DNA of 64,000 bases from Cladochytrium replicatum (taxonomy: Eukaryota; Chytridiomycota; Chytridiomycetes; Cladochytriales; Cladochytriaceae), in assembly GCA_025526935.1 (NCBI GenBank), contig JAHLKD010000056.1, forward strand, positions 286,035 to 350,034, written 5' to 3'. The notes below the pieces were generated by a model. The model was given only the letters and a program-made list of their open reading frames with translations, had not been told where the DNA came from and ran no database searches. Both the position numbers and the translations under genes were made by a program. Positions 37,120 through 48,400 of the stretch are shown here, one piece after another; the stretch's first letter is position 1; every line of letters begins with the position of its first letter.

Positions 37120-39129
37120 TTACAGCGATTTTGTAATTCCGTGTACCATTTCCTCCTTCGTTATCAGGTGCGTCTAAAGAACGGACGGGATGAGCATGGC
37201 ACCAGAACCTTAGACTCGGTTCACTTACGGTCTTGACAATAAGTTCCAACAGGTCGTTGATGTCCCTGCTCCACTCGTTCAACACAGTGTTGGCGTCCTT
37301 TCGCGGAACAAAGGACACGATCTCCGCTGGGCGATCGATGCGAGCGTAAATGGTTTTGGACACGACCAGCTTCGAAAGAAATTCTTGTGCATCCTGCACA
37401 CAAGGTTATGTTTGAAGGCTGGCAATGATTGGATGACGTACGTTGGTGTTGAGGTCAAGCAGCTGCGTGAGACGTTTGAGAGTGATTCGTGTGTAATACT
37501 TTGCAATCACACGAATGTTCTATGACGGTTTCTGTTAATGATGAAAACTCACTATCAGCCCTATTTCTCAACTTACGTGCTCAATCACACGCTGGTGCAA
37601 CGTCTCCCATCGCTTCTTTCCTTCCTCGGTCGTTTTGTCAAACACAAATGTCTGCTTCAACGCTGCACCGTACACCTCCTCCATCTTCGGCCACCGCATC
37701 AGCTCATTCGTGATGAAACACTTTACAAAGTCCCTAGAAGCGATCATATATGAGTTGGATCATTTTAAGAGTAGACAGAACATACTTTTCGTGCGGAATT
37801 TTGGAGAGGTTGGAGTCGGCGTAAATTCTCTGAATCAAATCAGATTGCTCGTTGTCGTAGGGCGAGAGTACAACAAAGAGGATCACGTTAGCGAGAACCT
37901 TATGGAAATCATAAATGAGATTCTTAAATGAAAGTTGATGGCATTTATTATACCTGAACCCATTTGGACTCATCCTCCTGGATCGAGGGAGTGTCGTAAA
38001 CGGCTCGGTAATATTTGCATACGCTGAGGAATGCCTCCTCGTGGAGCGCATGCTGGATCATTAGCTCGTAGAACCGAAGTTTAAGATCCTAAGTGAAAGG
38101 AGAGAACGTAGCAATTAGCTTTTCCGAATCACAATCATGAAACTCAAGTTCACCCACATGGTTTTCCTTGTTCTCGAAAAACTTCGTCGAGATCTTTTTG
38201 CTAATGATCTGCATGCGGGTATAGTCTTTCTTTGCGAGGCACAGACGCATCTGCTCCAAAATGAAATCTGTCTTCTCGCGCCTCTCCATGCTCCCAAAAG
38301 TCTCCACCTGGAGCTCCTGGAGGATATCTGCTGCTTCGGCGATTTTGCCTTCATCCTCACGGATTTTTGAGAGCATGCGGGTCAACCTTGCGCGCTCAAC
38401 TTCGACAAAGATCTGAAACAATTCCGAGTTAGAAACGAAAAGAACGATATGAGGCGGCGCACTTTGCCATCAGTGACAAGGCGGAGCGTGTTGATGAGAG
38501 AGAGTTTGGTTTCGAGGTCTGGTGTGGAGTCGAGGTATGTGATGGCTTCTTTCACCATTTTTGTGATTGCCTTTCAACGCAGCTCACCGTAAATAATTGA
38601 TTTCAGTCATCCAACCATGAGAGTATTACCTGCTTCAACATTCCATGCTTCTTTGAAAGCAACACCACGTATTCCCCGATCATCTTCCAGTTCCCTGCAT
38701 TGTAGCAAAGCTTGATGATGTGAATTAGAACTCTGGAGTTTGACGCCAGGTCAGAGGCCTGGTAAGCGTTACGTCATTCAGCATTCAATATCGACTCAGG
38801 AAGCCAGTTTACGCTACCGATCTGGTCTGTTTCTCGAGCAAGAGCAGTTTGTCAAGCGCTTCTTGCAGCTTTCCGCTCTGCAATCCAAAGATGATTTCAA
38901 ATCCAATTTTGAAGAGTCGAAAATCAATGTGCGATACACATTAGGGTGGGAGAAGCGGTGTTGTGAGGTGGTCAGCTCATGACGGCGAGATCGCAGGTTA
39001 CTTTCAAACTTTTCGCACCTGTGCGAGCAAATCGATTTCTGGCATCTGTTGGTCGACGATGGCCGAGAAGTCCTTCTCCATCTTGACCTCTTGTGCGGGG
39101 GGTTCCAAGTCCATTGTTGTGTCCACCAT
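37120..39129 (-). CDS. RPN5: 26S proteasome regulatory subunit RPN5 (PSMD12)
   Basis: Non-ATPase lid subunit of the 26S proteasome. About nine exons are read from ATG 39129 ([20 protein letters not shown]). Segments in order: a helical repeat region ([59 protein letters not shown]), then [20 protein letters not shown] and [20 protein letters not shown] (the sites of PCI-family helices), the PCI winged helix ([27 protein letters not shown]-type), and the last short exon giving [17 protein letters not shown], the family's conserved C-terminus. The stop is at 37122-37120. It appears complete. Confidence 0.94.
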
Positions 39130-39777
39130 AGTTTAAGAAATACAGCTGAGAGAATCGCAAGCACAAACACAATCACGCCGTCCAAGATTAACAGCGTTCT
39201 TCCATAGTCTCTTTCACAATTCTCCTACATTTTCTGTTGTCTTCCAAGTGTTTCTCTCCTCTGCTGACGCGGCGATGAATGCAACTTCAACTTCGCAAAT
39301 GTTCGTGGCGTATTGGAGGGAATAATGAATAATAAAATAATAATACCAATGTGGACCTGCGGTTCAACCATACGGATCCATGCTCTACTTCTGCACTCGA
39401 GTGATGTTCCAGCGGCAAAAATGTATATGTTCACATTTCACACATTGTTATTCCCAAAAGTTCAACGATATTTAGAGTCACAGTGACCTTCAAGGTGTGG
39501 GTGGCGAGTACCACGCGACCTCCGTCTCCCCCACAGACCATACGTGAGTCTCAAAACCCGCTTACCCGCTGCCATGCTGACCCGTGGAAGCGCAAAAGGG
39601 CGCCTTAATTCGCCAGATTGACCTTCACACTTGCCCACCACAATTCACAAACTGGGCAACTGGCTGACTTCCCTCTTCTCGCCAATTGGCGCTGCCGGTT
39701 CTGCCCATTCCGCCAACCACGACAACTGGGCGCTTCCGTCCGATTCATTTGACCTTTCACGTCCTTCACATACTACC
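39130..39777. other. Divergent promoter region of RPN5 and the sirtuin gene
   Basis: About 650 bp between the two divergent start codons. Upstream of the sirtuin ATG the frame stays open but has only a TTG codon, so it is treated as leader. I see no gene. Confidence 0.5.
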
Positions 39778-41115
39778 ATGCCGGGTGATGGGAAGAATGC
39801 GGAGGGAGGGAAACCGGGAAATGGAGAGTGGTCGAGTGGACTGCTGGCGAATAACGTCGATTTCCGCTCTCAAAGTTACGGGCTGAGTGTGCTCGAACAG
39901 CGGATGTACGATCCTGCGCTCACCATCCTTGACGTGAGTTTGGTCACCGTGAATTCTCTCTTGACTCCTATTTTGATCCTGGTTGCTCCTTAGGACTCAA
40001 CCATAGAGGCAGTCGCTCAATTCATTCAAGAAAAGAAAGTAAAGAACATCATTGTCATGACGGGTGCTGGTGTATCAACATCAGCAGGCATTCCTGACTT
40101 CCGCACTCCTGGCACAGGTCTTTACGACAATCTACAGAAATACGACCTCCCGTACCCTGAGGCTATCTTTGACATCAACTTCTTCCGACGAACCCCTGAG
40201 CCGTTCTTTCAACTCGCCAAAGAACTCTTTCCCGGAAACTTTAACCCCACACTATGCCATTACTTTATCCGCCTGCTTCATGAAGAGGGTATGCTGCTTC
40301 GCAACTACACGCAGAACATTGACACGCTCGAGCGGGTAGCGGAAATACCGGAGGATTTGCTGGTGGAGGCGCATGGATCGTTTGGAGGAGCGCGTTGCGT
40401 TGGCACTGCTGTCCCGAGGGAGAACCCAATCGAAAGTCAGGGACGAACTGAATCAAAAGCGGATTCAGAGTCCGAGGACGAATCGGGAGATCAGAAAGAC
40501 AGGAGTGACGATGATGATGAAGAGGGCGAGCAATTCACGGTAATCCCTGGCTGTGGACGGTCGTTCTCTGTTGATTATACGCGCCAGCAAATGGAACTTC
40601 ATAAGGTTCCGCGGTGCCCAGACTGCAATGGCCTGATCAAGTTCGACATTGTGTTTTTCGGCGAGTCTCTGCCAACCCGCTTCTTCCAGATGCTGCCAAC
40701 CGACTTTAAGCAAGCGGACTTGCTTATCGTCATGGGCACATCTCTCACTGTACATCCGTTCGCGTCGCTCATCAACCAGCCAAAGCCTGACGTGCCCCGA
40801 CTGCTGATCAACCGTGAGCCTGCAGGAGTTTATCGGAGTCCAGTGAGAGGCTTTGACTTTAACGGCGACTTGCAAAAGTACAGACGCGATGCGCTGTTCC
40901 TTGGCTCTTGCGATGATGGAGTCGTCAAGCTGGCCGAGTTATTGGGTTTGAAGGACAAACTGCTCGACCTGAGGGATAGGGAGGTCGAAAAATTGGAGGC
41001 TGAGCGCAAAGCGAGGAAGAATGGTGAGAAGGAGGTGCTGTCGGCCGAAGCTGATGCACCTGATTCGCCTTCGGACCACGGGTTGTCCGAATTGGTGAAG
41101 CTTTCAAGTTTGTAA
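39778..41115 (+). CDS. HST2: Class I sirtuin (Hst2/SIRT2-like NAD-dependent deacetylase)
   Basis: Two exons (39778-39933, 39994-41115), 425 residues. NAD-dependent protein deacetylase. Rossmann motifs: MTGAGVSTSAGIPDFRTPGT, then TQNIDTLER, catalytic His in VEAHGSF, DIVFFGESLP, and MGTSLTVHPFASL. The order and wording are closest to Hst2/SIRT2. The zinc site has its four cysteines (ARC, PGC, RCPDC), but the first and second are separated by about 60 residues of acidic low-complexity sequence (ESEDESGDQKDRSDDDDEEGEQ-like) rather than a few residues. The C-terminus is a charged helix rich in Lys and Glu. ATG 39778 is the first in-frame ATG. The insertion is in frame and has no splice sites, so it is protein rather than intron. 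Confidence 0.93.
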
Positions 41116-41206
41116 AATACAAAGACTGCTGTGCAGAACAGTTTCAACCTGTGTCTCTATTTTGTGACCTCCAGCAAACATGTCATCCCTGTACGTTGAT
41201 CTAACA

Positions 41207-42605
41207 TGTCTAATTTGGAAGTTGGAAATCGAATGACTCGTCATCTTGAATCCATTTTGGCACCAGCTGAGGCTCACTTCTATTCTTGTCTCGGTCCCAA
41301 AAAATGCTTTGGTAAATATACGTCCATCTGGATGATCTCCTAATCATTGGCCGCTCCTGTGTTCTGGCTGTACGTAATAGGTGCTTTGGCTTGCGGATAG
41401 GGAAGCATAGCTATTTGGCAAGCCAATCAGCACTCTAATTGCCACAATACCCCAAGAGGCCACACTTCATCTGATAGCCAAAACACCAGCGAAAAACAAG
41501 ATACACCACAGATATTTGTCGAAGATGTCCCAGACAGAGAGACGGAAAGAGCTGTAGAGGAGTACAACCCTTTCGCACCGCCAAAAAGCGATGCAGCAGT
41601 GCTGAGGCAACTCAGCAGCTGAATGAGAGTATGTTCGACGTCCCTCACTGCTCTTTTTGTTTCAGCCTCGAGGACGGTCCAACTCTGCGGTGTCCAATCG
41701 ATTGACTAGCTCTGGGTCGAATTCCAACGTCGACATAGTCGTGGACGCGCTCCGTTAGGACATTGCGATGGAACGATCCAATAGCCGCTCGATATCAACT
41801 TCATCATCGTCCATAGCTATCGATCCTGCAGACTCGAAACCTCCAGGTCCTGCGGCGGTCGGAGTATGTCATTGCCGTTCCACATTTACTTTTCAGCAAT
41901 GCAAGCGTGACATAAGTCACTCCCAATACCACCATCGTCGATGCAGCAATCGCACGACGTATGTCAAAGACTGCACTTGCAATCCCAGCACTTGCCGAGG
42001 GAATCATTTATAATGGTTCAACGGCTGCTGCTTCGATTCATATTCCAGATCACGACGCGGATTCAACATCAACAGCCTAGAAGGTTCGTTGTTTCAAAAA
42101 ACTGGCACACCAACTTCGCGGTCTGCAACTTATATGTATGTTGTCGGGACACTTCCACCGCCCGACAAAGCTTGAAAGAGCTAAGTGACTCCTGGAAAGA
42201 AAACAAACATTCAGTTGTGGCAAGATCAGGAGCAGCCACAGCATTCAAAGTTCAGGGAAAGGCGAAAGTCAACTGTTGTGCGTGGGTGATCGACAAAGCT
42301 TGCAGAATCTCGGTAGCAAAGTAGATCGAAACAACGATGACGAAGAGGGGGACGTGGAGCTTGATCGAATGGGCAGCATGTCTGGAAGATTGAATGTTCC
42401 GGCAACGCAACTGAGTGGTACTGGAGTAGCGGAGGAAGTAGTTCCATTGCCTGGGCGTTTTTCATGGAGCATCATTGAAAGGCCTCGATTGAATGTTAGG
42501 GAGGGAACAAAACCTTCTAGTAAGAAGAACGTGGCCAAGTTTAAAGCGATAGCAAAGGCTTCTTCACTTCTGAATTGGTCGAAAAGAAAGTCGGAAACTG
42601 AGTGA
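41207..42605 (+). pseudogene. Uncharacterised gene, fragmented and possibly decayed
   Basis: Several plus-strand pieces look like protein but cannot be joined into one open frame. One begins MSNLEVGNRMTRHLESILAP (41207). Another has FVEDVPDRETERAVEEYNPF (about 41510). A Ser-rich piece has RSISTSSSSIAIDPADSKPP (41790), followed by a clear GTATGT..TTTTCAG intron. Then comes IVDAAIARRMSKTALAIPAL continuing into AEGIIYNGSTAAASIHIPDH. The last frame (42276-42605) ends LLNWSKRKSETE. Stops and frame changes interrupt them. I recognise no family. It may be a degraded gene, or a real multi-exon gene affected by assembly indels. It is tail to tail with the F-box gene. Confidence 0.35.
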
Positions 42606-42692
42606 CGACGACTGCCACAGACGTTTACGTCGGCTGTCCTGAACCAAACATGCAAAGTAAAAGATTTTGAGTTTAATCAAAACAAGATTATT

Positions 42693-43835
42693 CTAGTACG
42701 CTTCAATAGGCACCCATTTGATCCTCAAGTATGAATTGACTCGGAGCGAAACCAACATGTCATACAATTCCTTTGCAGGGGAGCCAACGGTCCCCAAGAT
42801 GCGGACCAAGTTCACATGTTTCTTGCTGAAAATAGTTAACACCAGTTGCTTAAGATCTTGATCGGTTGTCGAAAGTGAAATTGTGATGGATCTCACAGAG
42901 GGCAGCCGGTTCAAAAGCATTATTGTTAGTGAGCCGTCACATTCAATCAGTTGAACACGTTCCATATCAACAAGCATGCTCCCATCTTTTGTGAAATAGT
43001 CCGCATCTGTGCCGAGCTCACACAACTTCAGCTCCAACGAAGTAATATGTAGTTTAGATAAAAGTCCAAAGAGTTGTCCAAATCCTGTCCAACTTCCCGA
43101 GCTGGCGAGCTTCAACTCTTTCAAGGAAGTTGCCCGCGACAGAAATTCCTCGAGAGGATGTTTCGAATATCGATTCGAAAGCGGGAAGAGTCCAAAGAAA
43201 CTCCATTCGAGTGATGTCAGGCTGCCGGCGTAGCGACACAGTGCAGCCGAGAACGAGAGAATCGTGGGATTTCTTACGATAGCCGTAGTGGTCGAACTTT
43301 CGAAAGAGAGGCGCCGGAGAGAGTTAAGCGACATTGAAAGAGCCTGAGAAAGGGCCGCAAATGCATCTCTTGCCGGAGGATCCCAATTCGTCAAGTTGAG
43401 AATGAATTTCAGAGAGTTGATCTCTCTATTTTGTGAAACTTGTGAAAGGATGTTCGCGAAAAGACGGGAGCGAGTGACCCAGGTGCCTTCAGATAGGAAA
43501 TCGAGATCGAGTCGCAATTGAATAGCACGGACGGTTTTCAGAATACTTGTGCTGGTAGCAATATGCTGAGGGTCAACAATCCCATTTGCATAGCCAGCAG
43601 AGCAATCGATGACGAGGAATTGGATGTGCCTGAGTATTGGGTTTGATCCGACCGATGCAAAGAATCGACGAGAAGATGCTGGTCTGCCGAGGTCCAGAAT
43701 GACGGATCGCAGGAACATTGGAATCAAGAAGTTACGGTAGACTCTGCATGTCTGCGCGAGACTGCGTAGGTCGTCTTGCCCCAGGAATTCCGTGAGGTGT
43801 TCAATCACATCCAGTGGGAGGGACGCAAGGAACAT
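42693..43835 (-). CDS. F-box protein with leucine-rich-repeat-like tail
   Basis: Single-exon gene, 380 residues from ATG 43835. The N-terminal F-box (SLPLDVIEHLTEFLGQDDLRS followed by LAQTCRVYRNFLIP, about residues 5-45) binds Skp1 in SCF ubiquitin ligases. The rest consists of irregular leucine-rich repeats (ATSLKELKLASSG, ITSLELKLCELG, RVQLIECDGSLTIM), a usual substrate-recognition layout. The target is unknown. The frame is open a further 35 codons upstream, but that part lies over the start of the exopolyphosphatase gene on the other strand; the MFLASLPLD start fits the F-box position best. Confidence 0.8.
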   Translation of the reverse strand: MFLASLPLDVIEHLTEFLGQDDLRSLAQTCRVYRNFLIPMFLRSVILDLGRPASSRRFFASVGSNPILRHIQFLVIDCSAGYANGIVDPQHIATSTSILKTVRAIQLRLDLDFLSEGTWVTRSRLFANILSQVSQNREINSLKFILNLTNWDPPARDAFAALSQALSMSLNSLRRLSFESSTTTAIVRNPTILSFSAALCRYAGSLTSLEWSFFGLFPLSNRYSKHPLEEFLSRATSLKELKLASSGSWTGFGQLFGLLSKLHITSLELKLCELGTDADYFTKDGSMLVDMERVQLIECDGSLTIMLLNRLPSVRSITISLSTTDQDLKQLVLTIFSKKHVNLVRILGTVGSPAKELYDMLVSLRVNSYLRIKWVPIEAY

Positions 43836-43849
43836 GGTGGCGCAGAATG

Positions 43850-45239
43850 TTGAAGTTTCTGAGGAGAACACGGAGGACGTGGAGCAAGTTGCATGGAAAA
43901 AAGGGAGTGTACGACGGGGCGGCAGCGACGGCGACTGCATTGGTGCTGGGGAACGAGTCAGCGGATCTCGACAGCATCGTGAGTGCTATCTCGTTTGCGT
44001 ACCTTAAAGACACAGAGGCTTCTTTGATCCAAACCGCTGCACGACCTTTAGTAAGCCGGGAGCTTCTAAAAAGTACCTGCCTTAAAATCTGATCAACTTT
44101 AGTTTGTGCCAGTTGTGTCGGTTCCAAGGGGGGATCTGCGTTTGAGGACTGACTGCATCACCGCATTGACGTGGGCGTTGGAAGCATCGAAACCGAACGA
44201 AAACGATGAAGATGACATCGATTTTACGTCTGCGGAGTCCAGCCTTACATTTTTAGATGACATTCGTCCAGTCCTAGATTCGCTCGAGGAGGGTGAAAAG
44301 GTTGACAATCTGTCTGTCTACCTCACCGACCACAACGTTCTATCTCCGAAGCTCACGCATCTCGACCAATACGTTTCTGGCGTTGTCGATCATCACAAGG
44401 ACGACCGCAAAGCTCCGGAGGGAGCATTGGACCCGTACGAAATCACCACCGTAGGGTCGTGTACGACGCTTGTCGCGGAGCGATGGGCAGCTTTGGTCGC
44501 GCGCACGGCACAGCCGATGGATCCTGTTCTCTCGAGGCTAATGCTCGCACCGATTCTCGTTGACACGATTAATCTTTCCCCTAGTGGAGGGAGGGTTACA
44601 GACCGAGATGTCGCAGCCGCACACTTCCTCAAGTCACAGCTTCCAGATGTAATCGACCAAACGTCGTTCTTTACCGAGCTATTTGGGAGATTGCAGAGTG
44701 CCAAGTTCGACGTTCGCGGACTTGCGTCCCGTGATCTTCTCAGGAAGGATTACAAGGAGTGGGTCTGCGGATCGTTCAAACTTGGAATCAGCAGTGTGAC
44801 CTGGTTTCTCGGCGATGAGCAAGGCATCAATGATGGGGGTTGGCTGGCTCGTGAATCGGAGGCTTCTGGTGATGGAAAGAGTGGTGCTGTGATTCTTAGT
44901 GGGGATCTCCTGTCTTGGGCCAACGAGAATTCTTTGGACGTTGCAGTCATCATGACTGCCTTTGATCATGGAGGCGCGGGCGAAAAAGGATTTGAACGGG
45001 AATTGATGGTAATGTTTTCCGAAAACATGCGAGCACTCAGTACCGGAAGCGTTATGGATGGTGTAATGGAGGCTTTACGTGTAGATGTGGACCTAAAGCT
45101 CAAGGAGAGGCAACTGCATGACGTAGAGCACGATTGGACGAAGTTTTTCGTGCAAGGCGACAATAAGCTCTCCAGGAAGCAAGTCCAGCCCATCCTTCAG
45201 CGAATCTTGGAGGGCACGTCTCCTTTTGGCCAGCTGTAA
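43850..45239 (+). CDS. PPX1: Exopolyphosphatase (DHH family, PPX1)
   Basis: Cytosolic enzyme that hydrolyses terminal phosphates from inorganic polyphosphate. Two exons (43850-44050, 44103-45239), 445 residues, the family's usual size. DHH-superfamily metal motifs: GNESADLDSIVSAISFAYL (I), VYLTDHN (II), GVVDHHKDD (III, the DHH) and VGSCTTLV (IV). The DHHA2 domain follows (KLGISSVTWF; DVAVIMTAFDHGGAG; LQRILEG near the end). The prune-type phosphodiesterases share these motifs, but the DHH-K-D-D form and length fit PPX1. It starts 14 bp from the F-box start codon on the opposite strand. Confidence 0.93.
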
Positions 45240-45350
45240 AACAATATACACACCTTCCCACGCTGTGGCCCACGTGTGGCTGAGCTTCCCCATCAGAAAA
45301 CTCCAAATTTTCTGATTCTCTTGACGTCGTCTGGCCGCTGATTTGCTCGC

Positions 45351-48062
45351 ATGGCTACCCATTGCCCGTATGAAGTGCTCGTCGCACTGGACCTCGAGTC
45401 AACGTGCGACGAGAATCACTCTAACCCGTCCGATGTAAAAGTCCCTCGCGACCAGGGTGAGATCATTGAGCTCTCGTTCGCTGTGATCTCCGTTGCACAA
45501 CTTCGTGTCGTTCACCAGCAGCAGATCTTCGTTAGGCCGGAACAGACGCCGCTCACAGCGTTCTGCACTCAACTCACTGGAATCACCCAGGAGACCATCG
45601 ACGAGAACGGTGTTTCGCTCGCAGAAGCTCTTGGGATTCTTGATGGGTTCATAAAGTCGAATGTGGGTGATCGTCCGTTTAGTTTTGTGTGCCATGGAGA
45701 GTGGGACTTGCGCTACCAGCTGTCGAGGGAATCGCGAGAGAAGAACATCAGTCTCCCTGGGTACTTTTCGGTGTTCTTTGACGCGATTCAGGAGACAAAC
45801 CTGTGGCTTTCTCTTGCGGAGAGGGCTGGACCAAGAAAGGTGCAAGCTAGCAAGAACTCGCTTGTCGGGCTTTGCACTGCACTAGGAATCCAGCATCAAG
45901 GGCGGTTGCATTCGGGGATTGATGACGCGTTGACAATCTCGAAAATTGTGTTGACTGTTATGGAAAATGCTGAGAAGTACGAACGTCAACAGAAGGAAGT
46001 CGCCTCAGGCCAACCTGTTGTGGTTCCGACCCGATGGCCATTCGAAACCCCGGTGAATTTGGCGGAGCAGCTCGCAGAGTTTCATGAGACTAGGTCGACA
46101 GTGGTTCACTTGGGAGGACTGCCATACAAAGCAACTATCAAGTAAGTTCAGCGTCTGGCGAACATTATAGATCCCTTTAGCCATGCAAACTTCATTGTTA
46201 CTGCGAGATTTCGCAGTTGTCTCCAGTATTATGTGTACCCAATCTTCAGAGAGCGAGACCAGAGTGATGTGGTGTGCTGGTGCGGAGTTCGAGTGCGGGT
46301 AGTGCGAACGCTTCACCAACGATTCACCAATTTCTTTCCATTCGTTGCTCTGCTTCGAATATTTCTGCAGCTACCGACATTGGAATCCTCTCGCTGATTT
46401 CAATCATATTTCATCAATCTTCCCTTTGACTTCGTTATAACATTCCCGAGTCAACATTTTCGTTTGCTTAATGCTTCTTAAACCAACCAAAACCCCTTTC
46501 GATGTTCCCCATTGAAGTGAGGTGGATGCATGGGTTGCACAAGCAGGAATCAAGGCAGCCGAACTGTGGATGGTTCGGAATGTGGAAGGACGGCCGGATG
46601 GAACGGGTTTCGCAGTGTTTCATTCCCATGAAGATGCCAAGGCTTGCCTTGCGCTGAACGGACGTATATTGGGAGACCGAACGATTCAGGTTGCACCTGC
46701 CACGGCAAATGATCTTGAGCAGACAGCTCAGTCGCGTACACCGTTCCCGGTAACCGTTGTCCCGATCAGCCAAAAAGAATACACTAATGGGTTTTCACAC
46801 GTTTGATCAAATAGACGCCGGAAGAACTTGCTCACCAGCAACCTGAAATGAAGCCAGGCGATTGGCTGTGCTCTTCTTGCCAATACCACAACTTTGCATC
46901 ACGGCGAAGCTGCTTTAAATGTCATGTGCCCAGCCCGAACTCAGGTGGTGCCAATGGATCTGTGGGTACGTCGAACGGGATGAACGGCGGGTATTCAGGG
47001 CAACCCAGCTCGGCGGCGCTTCGGCCTGGCGATTGGGTTTGTCCTCATCCCTCCTGTCGTTTCCAAAACTTTGCGTCGCGACTCGAATGTATGCGTTGCA
47101 GAACGCGCCGTCCGCCCATGCCCAGTGTGGGAGGTCCACCGATGAACTTTGGCGGAGTTCCATCTGGACCAGCGTCGAAGGTGCTTCCAGGAGATTGGCA
47201 GTGTCCTACGTGCCAGGTCCACAACTTTGCAGCACGGACGAGGTGCATTCAGTGCGGAACTAACTCGCCGCCTGAAAGAGTTTCATATGCCCAGCAACCA
47301 ACCGGCGGAATGCCACGACCGCGAGCAACGGATCGACCCGGAGATTGGAACTGCCCGAATGAGTCTTGCAGATATCACAATTATGCAAGTCGGATGGAGT
47401 GTTATCGCTGTGGGACGAAAAAAGGGCCAGAAAACGATGCTGCAGCAGCTGCAGCTGCAGCTGCCGCCGCTGCTGCCGGGGCTTATCCTTACGGTTATCC
47501 TGCTGCAGGATATGGTGCAGCTGCTGGGTACGGTGCAGCAGCTTATGGATCCGCACCTGGATATGGGGCCGGAGCATATGGACCTGTGGCTGGGTACGGG
47601 GCGGCTGCGGCAGCATATGGAGCGGGGTACGTAGCACCTGCGACCAGCACACCTGGAGCTACGATGAAGCCGGGAGACTGGATCTGCCCGAATGAGGCAT
47701 GCCGCTACCACAACTTTGCAAAACGGGAAACTTGCATGATGTGTGGAACATCCAGCTCCGCGGCAAATGGAAGCAGTGGAATGGCTGCGGCGGCAGCGGC
47801 AGCGGGATACGGGAATGGATACGGAGGTTATGGATTTGGAGGAGCGAGTGCAAACGGAGTTACGGCAGGACAAGGGTCGGATGCTGCCGCAGCAGCCGCC
47901 GCCGCCGCTGCTTACTACAGCGGGCAGAGTGCAGCCGGCTATTACGATTGGAGTCAGGCATCTCACGCTGGAACTGCGGTAGGCTCACAGTATGCAGCAT
48001 ACGCAGCACAAAATGGTGGTACGACCAATGGACACGGAAGCACGACAGGGTTTGGGTATTAG
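45351..48062 (+). CDS. NRP1: ERI1-type exonuclease fused to RRM and five RanBP2 zinc fingers (Nrp1-like)
   Basis: Three exons (45351-46141, 46518-46749, 46815-48062), 756 residues. An N-terminal DEDDh 3'-5' exonuclease shows all catalytic residues: ALDLEST (Asp, Glu), CHGEWDLR (Asp) and LHSGIDDA (His, Asp). An RRM spans the exon 1/2 join (HLGGLPYKATI joined to NEVDAWV; DGTGFAVFHSHEDA). Five RanBP2-type C4 zinc fingers follow, each with a PGDW-x-C-x-x-C-x(10)-C-x-x-C pattern, set in Gly/Ala/Tyr-rich low-complexity sequence like FUS/TAF15 tails. Yeast Nrp1 has the same domain set. Expected to bind RNA and possibly trim it; stress-granule association is inferred. Intron 1 is 376 bp, far longer than others here. 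Confidence 0.9.
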
Positions 48063-48400
48063 CCAGACGAGCAAAGTCGATCCAAACGAGCGAATGGACA
48101 TTGCATGAACTGCAAGTATGTTTTTGGTTTCGTATCAATATTTAGTATAGCAACCACCCTCCCCTCAACATGTGACTGTGATGTCATACCTTGGTTCACA
48201 CGTGAGCACGCTCCCCCGCCCGGCTCGTATTTAAAGCTGGCAATCCCCCGTTGCGATCCGAACATTCCCGGAGAGAATCAGCGCTGCCATTTCCGCTCGA
48301 ACGTTAGGGTTAGTTCCGCACAGCGGATCTACGGGCTGCTGGTCTGGGGGTGCAATGGCCGCTGATCTGTTACGTAGTCTTGTAGATCTATCCAACTATC
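48063..48400. other. Isocitrate lyase promoter region
   Basis: About 340 bp upstream of the isocitrate lyase start. TATTTAAAG at about 48229 is TATA-like. I see no gene. Confidence 0.45.

Noticed and set aside
46142-46517. Possible C/D snoRNA in the long intron of the exonuclease gene
   Set aside because: A C-box-like TGATG and a CTGA occur but are about 130 bp apart and lack a closing stem; the support is too weak to call.
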